From NCBI GenBank assembly GCA_964194625.1, contig CAXMNC010000215.1:1-64000 (forward strand): a stretch of 64,000 nt of DNA, read 5' to 3'. Within the stretch, counting starts at the first letter, position 1. Each line of letters begins with the position of its first letter. The position numbers and the translations under genes are program-made. Positions 8,536 through 16,344 of the stretch are shown here, in pieces. Under the pieces are notes generated by a model that saw nothing but the letters and a program-made list of their open reading frames with translations, was not told the DNA's origin and did not search any database. This DNA comes from SPGG2 sp964194625 (lineage in GTDB: Bacteria > Pseudomonadota > Gammaproteobacteria > Acidiferrobacterales > SPGG2).

Positions 8536-9114
8536 TCACCTTTCCAACAAGGGTTTTAGTTCTCGCTCTATTGCTTCGCGTGCGCGAAAAATGCGAGAAC
8601 GGACCGTCCCAATCGGGCACTCCATGACGTGCGCGATCTCATCGTAACTGAGCCCCTCGATATCGCGTAATGTAATGGCGGTACGGAGATCCACCGGCAA
8701 AGACTGGATTGTTCCATCCACGGTCTCAGCGATCTCATTCGCCAACATGCGGCGTTCCGGCGTCGCCACATCTCGCAGATTGTGCGCCACGTCGAGCGTC
8801 TCTAGGCCTTCGACCCCGAGATCGATACTCGGTGGCCGACGACCCTGCGCCTCGAGGTAATTCTTGGCGGTATTCACGGCAATACGGTAGAGCCATGTGT
8901 AGAAGGCGCTATCCCCTCGAAAACCTGATAATGCACGGTAGGCCTTAATGAAGACCTCCTGCGTAATATCTTCCACTTCGGTTCGGTCAAAAACATAGCG
9001 CCCTATCAATTTGCCGACCTTGTGTTGGTACTTTAGTACCAACAAGTCAAACGCGGCCTTTTCTCCGCGCTGGACTCTGCCCACAAGGCCCTGATCCTCA
9101 CTGCGTACGCCCAC
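8536..9114 (-). CDS. rpoE: Extracytoplasmic stress sigma factor RpoE/AlgU
   Basis: ECF sigma factor of the RpoE/AlgU group, directing the envelope-stress response. I place the start at GTG 9112-9114 rather than the longest-frame TTG at 9144. GGGAG lies 7 nt upstream, and the resulting 192 residues begin MGVRSEDQGLVGRVQRG, which aligns without gaps to the known AlgU N-terminus. Region 2 (FDLLVLKYQHKV, DITQEVFIKAYRAL) and region 4 (LRTAITLRDIEGLSYDEIAHVMECPIGTVRSRIFRARE) are intact. A sigma-E-type promoter lies just upstream, implying autoregulation. First gene of rpoE-rseA-rseB. Confidence 0.96.
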   Translation of the reverse strand: MGVRSEDQGLVGRVQRGEKAAFDLLVLKYQHKVGKLIGRYVFDRTEVEDITQEVFIKAYRALSGFRGDSAFYTWLYRIAVNTAKNYLEAQGRRPPSIDLGVEGLETLDVAHNLRDVATPERRMLANEIAETVDGTIQSLPVDLRTAITLRDIEGLSYDEIAHVMECPIGTVRSRIFRAREAIERELKPLLER

Positions 9115-9162
9115 TAGCAAACTCCCATGTTCTGCCGCCGGCAACGCAGTGCGTTACCTTAT

Positions 9163-9190
9163 AACTGACCGTATTACATGCCTAAAGTTC
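9163..9190 (-). promoter_or_regulatory. Putative sigma-E-type promoter of rpoE
   Basis: On the minus strand: -35 GAACTT (9185-9190), 16-nt spacer, -10 TCAGTT (9163-9168), about 50 nt upstream of the rpoE GTG. The -35 matches the RpoE/AlgU consensus exactly; the -10 (TCTGA consensus) matches partly. Autoregulation of rpoE by its own product is well known in relatives. Confidence 0.65.
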
Positions 9191-9311
9191 GGCCGCATTG
9201 GCCCCGGATAACGTTGAAATCTCGGCCCCATAGCGCCGCCGCCACTGCTCGCATGCGTGAGATTCCGGTCAGCATAGACTGGTCCGACACATGTGATAGG
9301 ATACCGTAAAA

Positions 9312-10997
9312 ATGGCGTTTTCGCTTTCTCCCCTTCGCAAGAGCCAATCCATGCCAACCCAAGCGTCGTCTGATGTCCTGATCGTCGGAGGCGGCGTGGC
9401 TGCGCTGAGCCTGGCGCTCCAGTTAGCAGACCATGCTGACGTAGCGATCGTCACCAAGGCCGAGCTTACCGAAGGTGCCAGCCTCTATGCCCAAGGCGGC
9501 ATCGCCGCGGTTATGAGCAACGATGCGGCTGAGCTAACCGCCCATATCGATGACACGCTCGTTGCAGGTGCTGGCCTGTGTCGTCGAGAGGCAGTGGAGT
9601 ATGTGGTGCGCCATGGCTACGAGGCAATCCGCTGGCTTATCGATCAAGGTGTACCTTTCACTCAGAAGGACGAGCCCCAGCAAGGAGCGGTCAATTATCA
9701 TCTCACCCAAGAAGGTGGGCACAGTCGCCGGCGTGTGTTTCACGCCGCCGATGCCACCGGCCAGGCGATCGAGAACAACCTAGCAGCACGGGTTCGTAAT
9801 CACCCCCGCATTCAGGTACATGAGAATTTAATCGCCATCGACCTAATCACGCGCCACAAGCTAGGTTTCGGTGATCCAGACCGATGTCTAGGCATTCATG
9901 CGTTCGAAAAATCGACTGGCATAATCCGCACCTTCTCGGCCCAAGAGCTTGCCCTCGCCACCGGCGGTGCTTCCAAGGTTTATCTCTACACCAGCAACCC
10001 CGACACCAGCACCGGAGATGGTATTGCTATGGCGTGGCGAGCCGGTTGCCGCGTTGCCAATATGGAGTTCATGCAGTTTCATCCGACTTGTCTTTACCAT
10101 CCGCAAGCCAAATCATTTTTGATCTCCGAGGCAGTTCGTGGCGAAGGCGGCCGTCTATTGTTGCCGGATGGCCAGGCGTTCATGCATACCCACGATGACC
10201 GCGGCGAACTGGCAGCGCGCGACATCGTCGCTCGCGCTATCGACTACGAAATGAAGCGAGGCGGTCTAGATCACGTCTTGCTAGACATCAGTCACAAGCC
10301 GGCTGACTTTATTACCACTCATTTTCCAAACATTCACCGACGTTGTCTGCAGTTCGGTTATGACATGACACGCGAACCCCTGCCAGTGGTCCCAGCCGCC
10401 CACTACACCTGCGGTGGTATTATGACCGATCTCAAGGGTCAAACTGATTTAGATGGCCTGCATGCTATTGGAGAATGTACCTTCACCGGGCTACACGGTG
10501 CCAACCGCTTAGCCAGCAACTCGCTACTCGAGTGTGTCGTAATGGCACATTCGGCCGCCAGTGACCTCAAGCGCCGGCTGCAACAGCGCACGGCTGATCG
10601 ACAGCGGTTACCGTCCTGGGATGAGAGTCGAGTCACTGATGCTGACGAGCGCATTGTTGTGTCTCACAATTGGGCGGAGCTACGTCAGTTTATGTGGGAC
10701 TACATCGGTATTGTGCGTACCACGAAGAGATTGCAACGCGCCCAACACCGTATTGATTTACTAAAAGAGGAAATCCGTGAGTACTACAGTAACTTCAAGG
10801 TTAACGCTGACCTTATCGAATTGCGTAATCTGGTCTTAGTCGCAGAGCTTATCGTTCGATCGGCACTGGCACGTCGCGAGAGTCGCGGTTTACACTTTAC
10901 ACGTGATTATCCAACCCTCGATTTAGATACACCGCCGCATGATACGGTGCTTATTCCGTCAGACCTAGCGAACTCAGTCGCGCGCGTAAACGCCTAA
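9312..10997 (+). CDS. nadB: L-aspartate oxidase NadB
   Basis: FAD enzyme oxidising L-aspartate to iminoaspartate, the first step of de novo NAD synthesis. The 561-residue protein shows the FAD dinucleotide motif DVLIVGGGVAALSLAL, the SLYAQGGIAAV and GGHSRRRVFHA segments, FMQFHPT, and GLHGANRLASNSLLE. It belongs to the same flavoprotein fold as SdhA but is clearly the NadB type. ATG 9312 has AGGA 10 nt upstream; ATG 9351 would start closer to the conserved region and is a real alternative. It diverges from rpoE, and its last 47 nt overlap the antisense gene ygfX. Confidence 0.96.
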   Translation: MAFSLSPLRKSQSMPTQASSDVLIVGGGVAALSLALQLADHADVAIVTKAELTEGASLYAQGGIAAVMSNDAAELTAHIDDTLVAGAGLCRREAVEYVVRHGYEAIRWLIDQGVPFTQKDEPQQGAVNYHLTQEGGHSRRRVFHAADATGQAIENNLAARVRNHPRIQVHENLIAIDLITRHKLGFGDPDRCLGIHAFEKSTGIIRTFSAQELALATGGASKVYLYTSNPDTSTGDGIAMAWRAGCRVANMEFMQFHPTCLYHPQAKSFLISEAVRGEGGRLLLPDGQAFMHTHDDRGELAARDIVARAIDYEMKRGGLDHVLLDISHKPADFITTHFPNIHRRCLQFGYDMTREPLPVVPAAHYTCGGIMTDLKGQTDLDGLHAIGECTFTGLHGANRLASNSLLECVVMAHSAASDLKRRLQQRTADRQRLPSWDESRVTDADERIVVSHNWAELRQFMWDYIGIVRTTKRLQRAQHRIDLLKEEIREYYSNFKVNADLIELRNLVLVAELIVRSALARRESRGLHFTRDYPTLDLDTPPHDTVLIPSDLANSVARVNA

Positions 10998-11397
10998 ATG
11001 CATCAGTGTTCACGGCATCGGCAGCCACGACTAGGCTGATCGGTAGACGTCCCTGTGGGCATCGTAGCTGCAGTATGACCAACCAACGGTGTACAAAGCG
11101 ACTCCGAAGACGACATGGTCCCAATGACTCTTCGTTTTGCATCTCCAGCATCCAATCACCATCATTCTCGAACACCACCTTGCGTATGGCACGGGGAGAA
11201 CGCCGCAAAGCATGCGTCAGTAGAATATGAACGACGCTCGCAATGAGCAGTGCAACCAAGCTTAGGCGAATCATAATGCTGATCGGCAAAAGACATGCCA
11301 TCACCATTGCCCCAATGTGTAGTACAGCCATAACCCAGGCGAATGCGGGGGATACCCCAATGTCAAAAATCAGCGTGCTATCGAATCTTTCTGACAA
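10951..11397 (-). CDS. ygfX: YgfX-like membrane protein (partner gene of SdhE)
   Basis: 148-residue protein with two adjacent N-terminal membrane helices (about 16-58) and a C-terminal domain resembling the YgfX/CptA family (segments LRRSPRAIRKVVFENDGDWML and LVVAADAVNTDAFRRLRARL). In E. coli the ygfY(sdhE)-ygfX pair has been reported as antitoxin and toxin acting on MreB/FtsZ, but a role in flavoprotein assembly is better supported for SdhE. The start is TTG, overlapping sdhE by 20 nt. The 3' end runs 47 nt into convergent nadB. Family assignment rests mainly on position and overall layout. Confidence 0.75.
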   Translation of the reverse strand: MSERFDSTLIFDIGVSPAFAWVMAVLHIGAMVMACLLPISIMIRLSLVALLIASVVHILLTHALRRSPRAIRKVVFENDGDWMLEMQNEESLGPCRLRSRFVHRWLVILQLRCPQGRLPISLVVAADAVNTDAFRRLRARLSSLGLTE

Positions 11398-11614
11398 TCT
11401 CTCTCAACGCCTTGTTGGCAGGTTTATCCCGCCCAGCGAGGTAGTCCAGCAAGGTAGCATCCGGTAAGGACAGGAGCTCTTGAAATCCAGATTTCTCTGC
11501 TTCCGTCAACACCGAATAGCGTTCGTCGACGAACCGAAGCAGAATCAAATCTAATTCGAGTAGACCACGGCGGCAACGCCAACGAAGACGGCGTAGATCC
11601 TCGTCACCACTCAC
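11378..11614 (-). CDS. sdhE: FAD assembly factor SdhE
   Basis: Small protein that promotes covalent attachment of FAD to SdhA. The 78 residues contain the defining RGLLELD (RGxxExD) motif at about residues 16-22, and the family pattern LLRFVDERYSVLTEAEKSGFQELLSLPDATLLDYL. The start is GTG, overlapping the sdhB stop by 4 nt (GTGA), so it is coupled directly to succinate dehydrogenase. In E. coli the gene is away from sdh; here it is the fifth gene of the operon, which fits its function. Confidence 0.94.
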   Translation of the reverse strand: MSGDEDLRRLRWRCRRGLLELDLILLRFVDERYSVLTEAEKSGFQELLSLPDATLLDYLAGRDKPANKALREIVRKIR

Positions 11615-12312
11615 AGCACCCGCTTGACGAGCATTTGTTTAATCTCACCAATGGCGCGGGTAGGATTCAGGTCTTTGGGACAGACGTCGGTACAATTCAT
11701 AATGGTATGGCACCGAAACAGGCGATAGGGATCTTCGAGGTCGTCCAGACGTTCACCGGTAGCCTGGTCACGACTATCTGCCAGAAAACGCCAAGCCTGC
11801 AGCAATGCTGCAGGCCCCAGAAATCGGTCCGGATTCCACCAAAACGACGGGCATGCCGTGGAACAACACGCGCACAAAATACATTCGTATAATCCATCCA
11901 AGCGCTCACGTTCCTGTGGTGTCTGCAGACGTTCGATCTCAGGTTCGGGATCATTGTTGATCAACCACGGCTTAACCGCCCGATACTGGTTGTAGAACTG
12001 GGTCAAATCAACCACAAGATCGCGGATCACCGGCAAGCCTGGTAATGGACAAATATCGATTGGTTGCTTCAAATCCTTCAGCGGCATTATGCAAGCCAGA
12101 CCGTTGCGTCCATTAATGTTCATCGCGTCGGAGCCACAAACGCCTTCTCGGCAAGATCGCCTGAAGCTCAAACTATCATCCTGTTCCTTAATCAGAAGTA
12201 GCGCGTCTAACAGCATGACGGCGCCACAGTCATCATTCAGCTCATATTTTTGAATGTGCGGCCGCTGATCGGTCTCAGGGTTGTATCTATAGATTCGAAA
12301 CTTTAGCGCCAC
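11611..12312 (-). CDS. sdhB: Succinate dehydrogenase iron-sulfur subunit
   Basis: Electron-transfer subunit of complex II carrying [2Fe-2S], [4Fe-4S] and [3Fe-4S] clusters. The 233-residue protein shows the plant-type ferredoxin cysteines (SCREGVCGSDAMNINGRNG then AC). It also has the two bacterial ferredoxin-like motifs CILCACCSTACPSFWWN and CHTIMNCTDVCPKDLNP. GTG start, 32 nt after the sdhA stop. Length and cluster spacing match the SQR-type enzyme of proteobacteria. Together with SdhA, C and D it couples the TCA cycle to quinone reduction at the inner membrane. Confidence 0.98.
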   Translation of the reverse strand: MALKFRIYRYNPETDQRPHIQKYELNDDCGAVMLLDALLLIKEQDDSLSFRRSCREGVCGSDAMNINGRNGLACIMPLKDLKQPIDICPLPGLPVIRDLVVDLTQFYNQYRAVKPWLINNDPEPEIERLQTPQERERLDGLYECILCACCSTACPSFWWNPDRFLGPAALLQAWRFLADSRDQATGERLDDLEDPYRLFRCHTIMNCTDVCPKDLNPTRAIGEIKQMLVKRVL

Positions 12313-12344
12313 TGATTAGATCCTCTTCGTTTGTGTACTACCGG

Positions 12345-14108
12345 TCAATACACCCGTTCCTTGGGTGGGAAAGACTCTACCGTTAACGGTTTCACCCGCA
12401 CCGGTTTGTAGTCGAGCTTGCACCCTTCTTTCGTGAATAGTGTGTGTTTGAGCCAGTTCTTGTCGTCACGTTTTGGATAATCCGGCCGCGAGTGAGCACC
12501 ACGACTTTCCTTGCGCGCCGCTGCCGAAACTACTGTCGCCACTGCCACATCCATCAAGTTCCCCAGTTCTAAAGCTTCGATACGCGCGGTATTAAACACT
12601 TTACTGTGGTCCCGCAGCCTCACGTCTTCCAGTCGGCGCTCGAGATCAAGGACGCGCTTAACACCACCGTCAAGAACCTCTTGCGTGCGAAACACCCCAC
12701 AATAATCTTCCATTGTCCCGCGCAAAATACCACAAAGCTCATCCACTGACTCGCCATCACCGCGTCGGCCCCAGCGAGTTAACGTTGTCATCGCCTCCTC
12801 GACGCTGGATTCGGGGACAGGTCGCTGGTAACGGTTCTCTGCCATGTAGCCAAGCATATGGTTGCCAGCCGCACGACCAAAAACAACGATATCCAGTATC
12901 GAGTTTCCCCCGAGACGATTTGCGCCGTGCACAGAAACACAAGCGCACTCTCCCACCGCGTAAAGTCCGGGCACCGGTTCTTCGGGGCCATGTGCAACTG
13001 GGACGACGACCTGCCCAAAGCGGTCGGTAGGAATACCACCCATGACATAGTGGGCGGTCGGATAAACAGGAATAGGTTCGTCTATTGGATCGGTATGCGC
13101 AAAACGAATCGCCAACTCCCGAATACCCGGTAGTCGCTTCTTGATTAGGTCGGCACCCAAGTGGTCTACCTTGAGGTACACAAAATCCTTCTTTCGTCCA
13201 CAGCCTCGCCCTTCTCGTATCTCAGTTGCAATGGCACGACTGACGACATCGCGACTGGCAAGATCCTTGGCATTAGGTGCATACTTCTCCATAAAACGAT
13301 CCCCGTCGCTATTAACCAAATACCCACCTTCCCCGCGTACCCCTTCGGAAATCAACGCGCCCATCCCAGCAATACCGGTAGGATGAAACTGATAGAACTC
13401 CATGTCTTGCAACGGAATGCCGGCTCGCAGTGCCATCGCCATGCCGTCGCCGGTATTGATTAATGCATTACTGGTTGTGCGATACATGCGCCCGTTGCCG
13501 CCCGTCGCGATCAACGTAGTCTTCGCTTCAATCACTAGCGGCTCACCGGTTTCGATCTCTAACACCAGCGCGCCGACCGCATAACCCTCGTCATCCATAA
13601 GCAGATCGACAGCAAAATACTCATCAAAGAAATGTGTCTTAGCCCGCAGGTTTTGCTGATACAAAGCATGCAACATGGCGTGGCCAGTACGGTCAGCCGC
13701 AGCACAGGTGCGCGCCGCCTGATCCCCACCAAAGTTTTGACTCTGACCACCAAAAGGGCGCTGATAGATGCGCCCATTCTCAAGACGAGAAAAGGGCACA
13801 CCATAGTGTTCCATCTCGATAACAATACTCGGCGCTGCCCGACACATGTATTCGATAGCGTCCTGGTCACCGAGATAATCGCTACCCTTGACGGTATCGA
13901 ACATATGCCAATGCCAATCATCGGGCATTGTGTTGCCTAGCGCTGCATTCATACCACCCTGGGCGGCTACCGTGTGTGAACGCGTTGGAAATACCTTCGA
14001 GATAACGGCAACGTGGGCGTCACCACGCGCCAACTGCAAGGCCGAGCGAAGACCACCGCCACCAGCGCCAATCACCAAACAGTCGAAATGCCTTCGAGGA
14101 ACTCCCAT
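12345..14108 (-). CDS. sdhA: Succinate dehydrogenase flavoprotein subunit
   Basis: Catalytic subunit oxidising succinate to fumarate. The start at 14108 (MGVPRRHFDCLVIGAGGGG) is preferred over longer in-frame starts at 14147 and 14204 that lie within sdhD. It gives 587 residues and puts the FAD-linking histidine at His45 (TRSHTVAAQGG), the same number as in E. coli. Other motifs are EFYQFHPTG, the SEGVRGEGG capping-domain segment, GANRLGGNSILD, and RKESRGAHSRPDYP. It begins 5 nt after the sdhD stop. SdhE for flavinylation is encoded two genes downstream. Confidence 0.97.
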   Translation of the reverse strand: MGVPRRHFDCLVIGAGGGGLRSALQLARGDAHVAVISKVFPTRSHTVAAQGGMNAALGNTMPDDWHWHMFDTVKGSDYLGDQDAIEYMCRAAPSIVIEMEHYGVPFSRLENGRIYQRPFGGQSQNFGGDQAARTCAAADRTGHAMLHALYQQNLRAKTHFFDEYFAVDLLMDDEGYAVGALVLEIETGEPLVIEAKTTLIATGGNGRMYRTTSNALINTGDGMAMALRAGIPLQDMEFYQFHPTGIAGMGALISEGVRGEGGYLVNSDGDRFMEKYAPNAKDLASRDVVSRAIATEIREGRGCGRKKDFVYLKVDHLGADLIKKRLPGIRELAIRFAHTDPIDEPIPVYPTAHYVMGGIPTDRFGQVVVPVAHGPEEPVPGLYAVGECACVSVHGANRLGGNSILDIVVFGRAAGNHMLGYMAENRYQRPVPESSVEEAMTTLTRWGRRGDGESVDELCGILRGTMEDYCGVFRTQEVLDGGVKRVLDLERRLEDVRLRDHSKVFNTARIEALELGNLMDVAVATVVSAAARKESRGAHSRPDYPKRDDKNWLKHTLFTKEGCKLDYKPVRVKPLTVESFPPKERVY

Positions 14109-14113
14109 CAATA

Positions 14114-14464
14114 TTATCTGCTCGGTAGTAGAATCTGGATCAGCCATAACGTTAGTACAAGCAGACCGGTGCCGGTGGCAATTTGGGCGACAAAACGGAG
14201 CCACACTGGCTTAAAGTAATCCATAAATACGCTACGCATGCCAATCCATGCATGGATCAGTGTGCTTACAAAAAACAATGCGAAGCCGATGCGTACCGGC
14301 CCAGCAAGAAACCAGTCACGCCATGTGAGATAGTCGCTGATAGGATCTATGGCGAAACGCAGTGCCAGATAGATGACGAATACTCCCATGTAGACCGCGC
14401 TCAAGCGCTGTAACAGCCACTCGCCGAGCCCGGTATGTGCGCTGCCGGTTGGCCGCAGCCTCAT
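14114..14464 (-). CDS. sdhD: Succinate dehydrogenase membrane anchor subunit D
   Basis: Membrane anchor of complex II that, with SdhC, binds heme b and quinone. The ATG at 14464 overlaps the sdhC stop (ATGA), giving 116 residues, close to E. coli SdhD; the longer open frame back to 14614 runs over sdhC and is rejected. Three hydrophobic helices are visible. HAWIGMRSVFMDYFKP places His71, the residue number of the E. coli heme ligand, at the expected site. Confidence 0.95.
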   Translation of the reverse strand: MRLRPTGSAHTGLGEWLLQRLSAVYMGVFVIYLALRFAIDPISDYLTWRDWFLAGPVRIGFALFFVSTLIHAWIGMRSVFMDYFKPVWLRFVAQIATGTGLLVLTLWLIQILLPSR

Positions 14465-14841
14465 AGTATCCAGAAACCCAGAACGACTAGCGTCACACCC
14501 GCAGCCAAAAAAGTAAGCCATGCCCCCACACGTGCCGTGTCTTTCTCTGCGCCAATATCTATATCTAATAGCAAGTGTCGAATACCGGAAAAAAAGTGTT
14601 GCGCAAAAAGCCAAACGGACAACAAAACAATGACCCGACCTGGTGCAGACGTAAGGAAACTTACCGCTTTATGGAAACCAGCCAGACTCTCCAGCGATAG
14701 CGCCAAGAGATAAATCGCGACCGGCAATAGCAAGACAAGGAGGGCCCCAGTGATCCGGTGAGCAATGGATGCCACCCCACCGATGGGGAGTCGTATTTTG
14801 AATAGATTGAGGTAGACTGGACGCTTCTTGACGGTTTCCAT
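14461..14841 (-). CDS. sdhC: Succinate dehydrogenase cytochrome b556 subunit C
   Basis: Cytochrome b subunit anchoring complex II. I place the start at ATG 14841 (METVKKRPVYLNLFKIRLP), giving 126 residues; the upstream extension to 14922 lacks family similarity. The motifs RLPIGGVASIAHRITG and QHFFSGIRHLLLD, with His82 as the probable heme ligand, mark the family. Three membrane helices are present. It is first in the operon. A -10-like TATACT lies at 14873-14878 on this strand but no convincing -35 is seen. It diverges from ygfZ with a 119-nt intergenic region. Confidence 0.95.
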   Translation of the reverse strand: METVKKRPVYLNLFKIRLPIGGVASIAHRITGALLVLLLPVAIYLLALSLESLAGFHKAVSFLTSAPGRVIVLLSVWLFAQHFFSGIRHLLLDIDIGAEKDTARVGAWLTFLAAGVTLVVLGFWIL

Positions 14842-14960
14842 GCCGTTATTATTTTCACGTGATGTCGAAATGAGTATACACGAACCCTGTCCGGTACGCA
14901 GCCAGTTCCCGCCGCATACCAAATTCGCTACATTTTCGGTATTCTAACGACCGAGAAGGT

Positions 14961-16022
14961 ATGCTTGTGAACGTAGAGTGGAGAGCGCATTTGTTAGACG
15001 CTGGCGCCGTTGTGCAAGGCGACAGAATCGAGAGTTTCGGCGATCCCCAGAAGGAGATACAGGCTACCGCTACCAATGATATTGTGGCAGACCTCTCCAG
15101 CTTCTCCTTAATACGAGTCTACGGGGATGACGCAACCACTTTTCTACAGGGCCAGCTCACCAACGATATTCGGTTGGTCGACGAATCACACAGCCAGCTG
15201 AGCGCCTACTGTAACCCCAAAGGGCGAATGCTGTCTGTCTTCCGTATCCTTATGCAGGACGAACACTATCTCCTGCAACTACCAGCACCCCTGCTCGATA
15301 CGATCCTAACTCGGCTACGGATGTACGTGCTACGCGCCGACGTAAAGCTGGTCAGCGCGGATGAGGAGCTCCAACACATTGGCGTTGCTGGTCCCAAAGC
15401 GGTGGCTATCATCGATCGGCAACTCGGTATTGTTCCCGACGACGATATGGCCTGCATCGCCGAGGGTGACCTGATCGTTCTGCGACTACCGGGTATCCAG
15501 CCGCGTTTCGAGATTGTCACAACGTTGGCGACCGCCAAGCGCCTGTGGGACGGGCTTGGGCAAGATTGCCGCCCAGTGGGCACACCCGCTTGGGCGTGGC
15601 TCGACATCATGGCAGGGTTACCAAACGTTTATCGAGAGACTTCAGAGGCGTTTATACCGCAGATGGCGAATTTGGAGATCCTCGGTGGGGTAAGTTTTGG
15701 TAAAGGGTGTTATACCGGGCAAGAAATTGTCGCGCGCATGCAATATCTCGGTAAACTAAAGCAGCGCATGTATCGCGCACACGTGTTCACGACTCAACAG
15801 GTTCCGCGACCGGGTGATGCAATCCATACCCCCGACCTACCCGGTCAGACGGTAGGTACGGTCGTCGACGCGCGGTGTTCGCCAGAGAGCGGTTACGACA
15901 TGCTCGCGGTGATCCATAAGAGTAGTGTACAGGAAGGCTCGCTTTACCTGAGTGGTGATCAGGAGGCCAGACTTTCTATAGAAGATCTGCCCTACTCGCT
16001 TGACGACCTAGTACGTCAGTGA
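14961..16022 (+). CDS. ygfZ: Folate-binding Fe-S enzyme maintenance protein YgfZ
   Basis: Tetrahydrofolate-dependent factor that supports the making or repair of certain Fe-S enzymes. The 353-residue protein resembles the GcvT/aminomethyltransferase fold (IRVYGDDATTFLQGQLTNDI, YCNPKGRMLSVFRI) and carries the signature KGCYTGQEIVARMQYLGK with its essential cysteine. ATG 14961 with GAGAAGG immediately upstream; a GTG six nt later is an alternative. It diverges from sdhCDAB-sdhE, suggesting co-ordinated control with an Fe-S enzyme. Its 3' end overlaps convergent ftsB by 7 nt. Confidence 0.93.
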   Translation: MLVNVEWRAHLLDAGAVVQGDRIESFGDPQKEIQATATNDIVADLSSFSLIRVYGDDATTFLQGQLTNDIRLVDESHSQLSAYCNPKGRMLSVFRILMQDEHYLLQLPAPLLDTILTRLRMYVLRADVKLVSADEELQHIGVAGPKAVAIIDRQLGIVPDDDMACIAEGDLIVLRLPGIQPRFEIVTTLATAKRLWDGLGQDCRPVGTPAWAWLDIMAGLPNVYRETSEAFIPQMANLEILGGVSFGKGCYTGQEIVARMQYLGKLKQRMYRAHVFTTQQVPRPGDAIHTPDLPGQTVGTVVDARCSPESGYDMLAVIHKSSVQEGSLYLSGDQEARLSIEDLPYSLDDLVRQ

Positions 16023-16297
16023 GTCGGGCTCTCGACAACATAGAAGAACGTCTCGTTTTCCTTCACCATGCCAAGCTCTGCGCGTGCCCGCTCTTCAATT
16101 CCATCCAAGCCGTGTTTGAGATCAATCACTTCAGCAATTAGCGCGTTGTTACGCTCAGCCAACCGTGCGTTCTCGATCTTTTGGGTATCGACTTGTTCGT
16201 GCAGACGCCAAACCGTGGACAGGCTCCCACTGCCGAACCACAGCGGATACTGGAGCGCCACGAACAGGCCCAGCAAGGTGATTTGAATGAATCGCAT
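16016..16297 (-). CDS. ftsB: Cell division protein FtsB
   Basis: Small bitopic divisome protein that forms a complex with FtsL and FtsQ. The 93 residues comprise a short cytoplasmic start, one membrane helix (about 4-21, ITLLGLFVALQYPLWFG), and a periplasmic coiled coil (VWRLHEQVDTQKIENARLAE) ending in ERARAELGMVKENETFF, the usual FtsB C-terminal pattern. It follows eno by 47 nt, the conserved eno-ftsB arrangement. The end overlaps convergent ygfZ by 7 nt. Confidence 0.94.
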   Translation of the reverse strand: MRFIQITLLGLFVALQYPLWFGSGSLSTVWRLHEQVDTQKIENARLAERNNALIAEVIDLKHGLDGIEERARAELGMVKENETFFYVVESPTH

Positions 16298-16344
16298 ATT
16301 TTTATCTTAGAAGAAGATCCTGTGCCCGTCGAATACTATTAATG

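Noticed and set aside
12345..14204. Longer N-terminus for SdhA
   Set aside because: The extra 32 residues overlap sdhD and have no family similarity. The start at 14108 restores the E. coli numbering of the FAD-linking His45.
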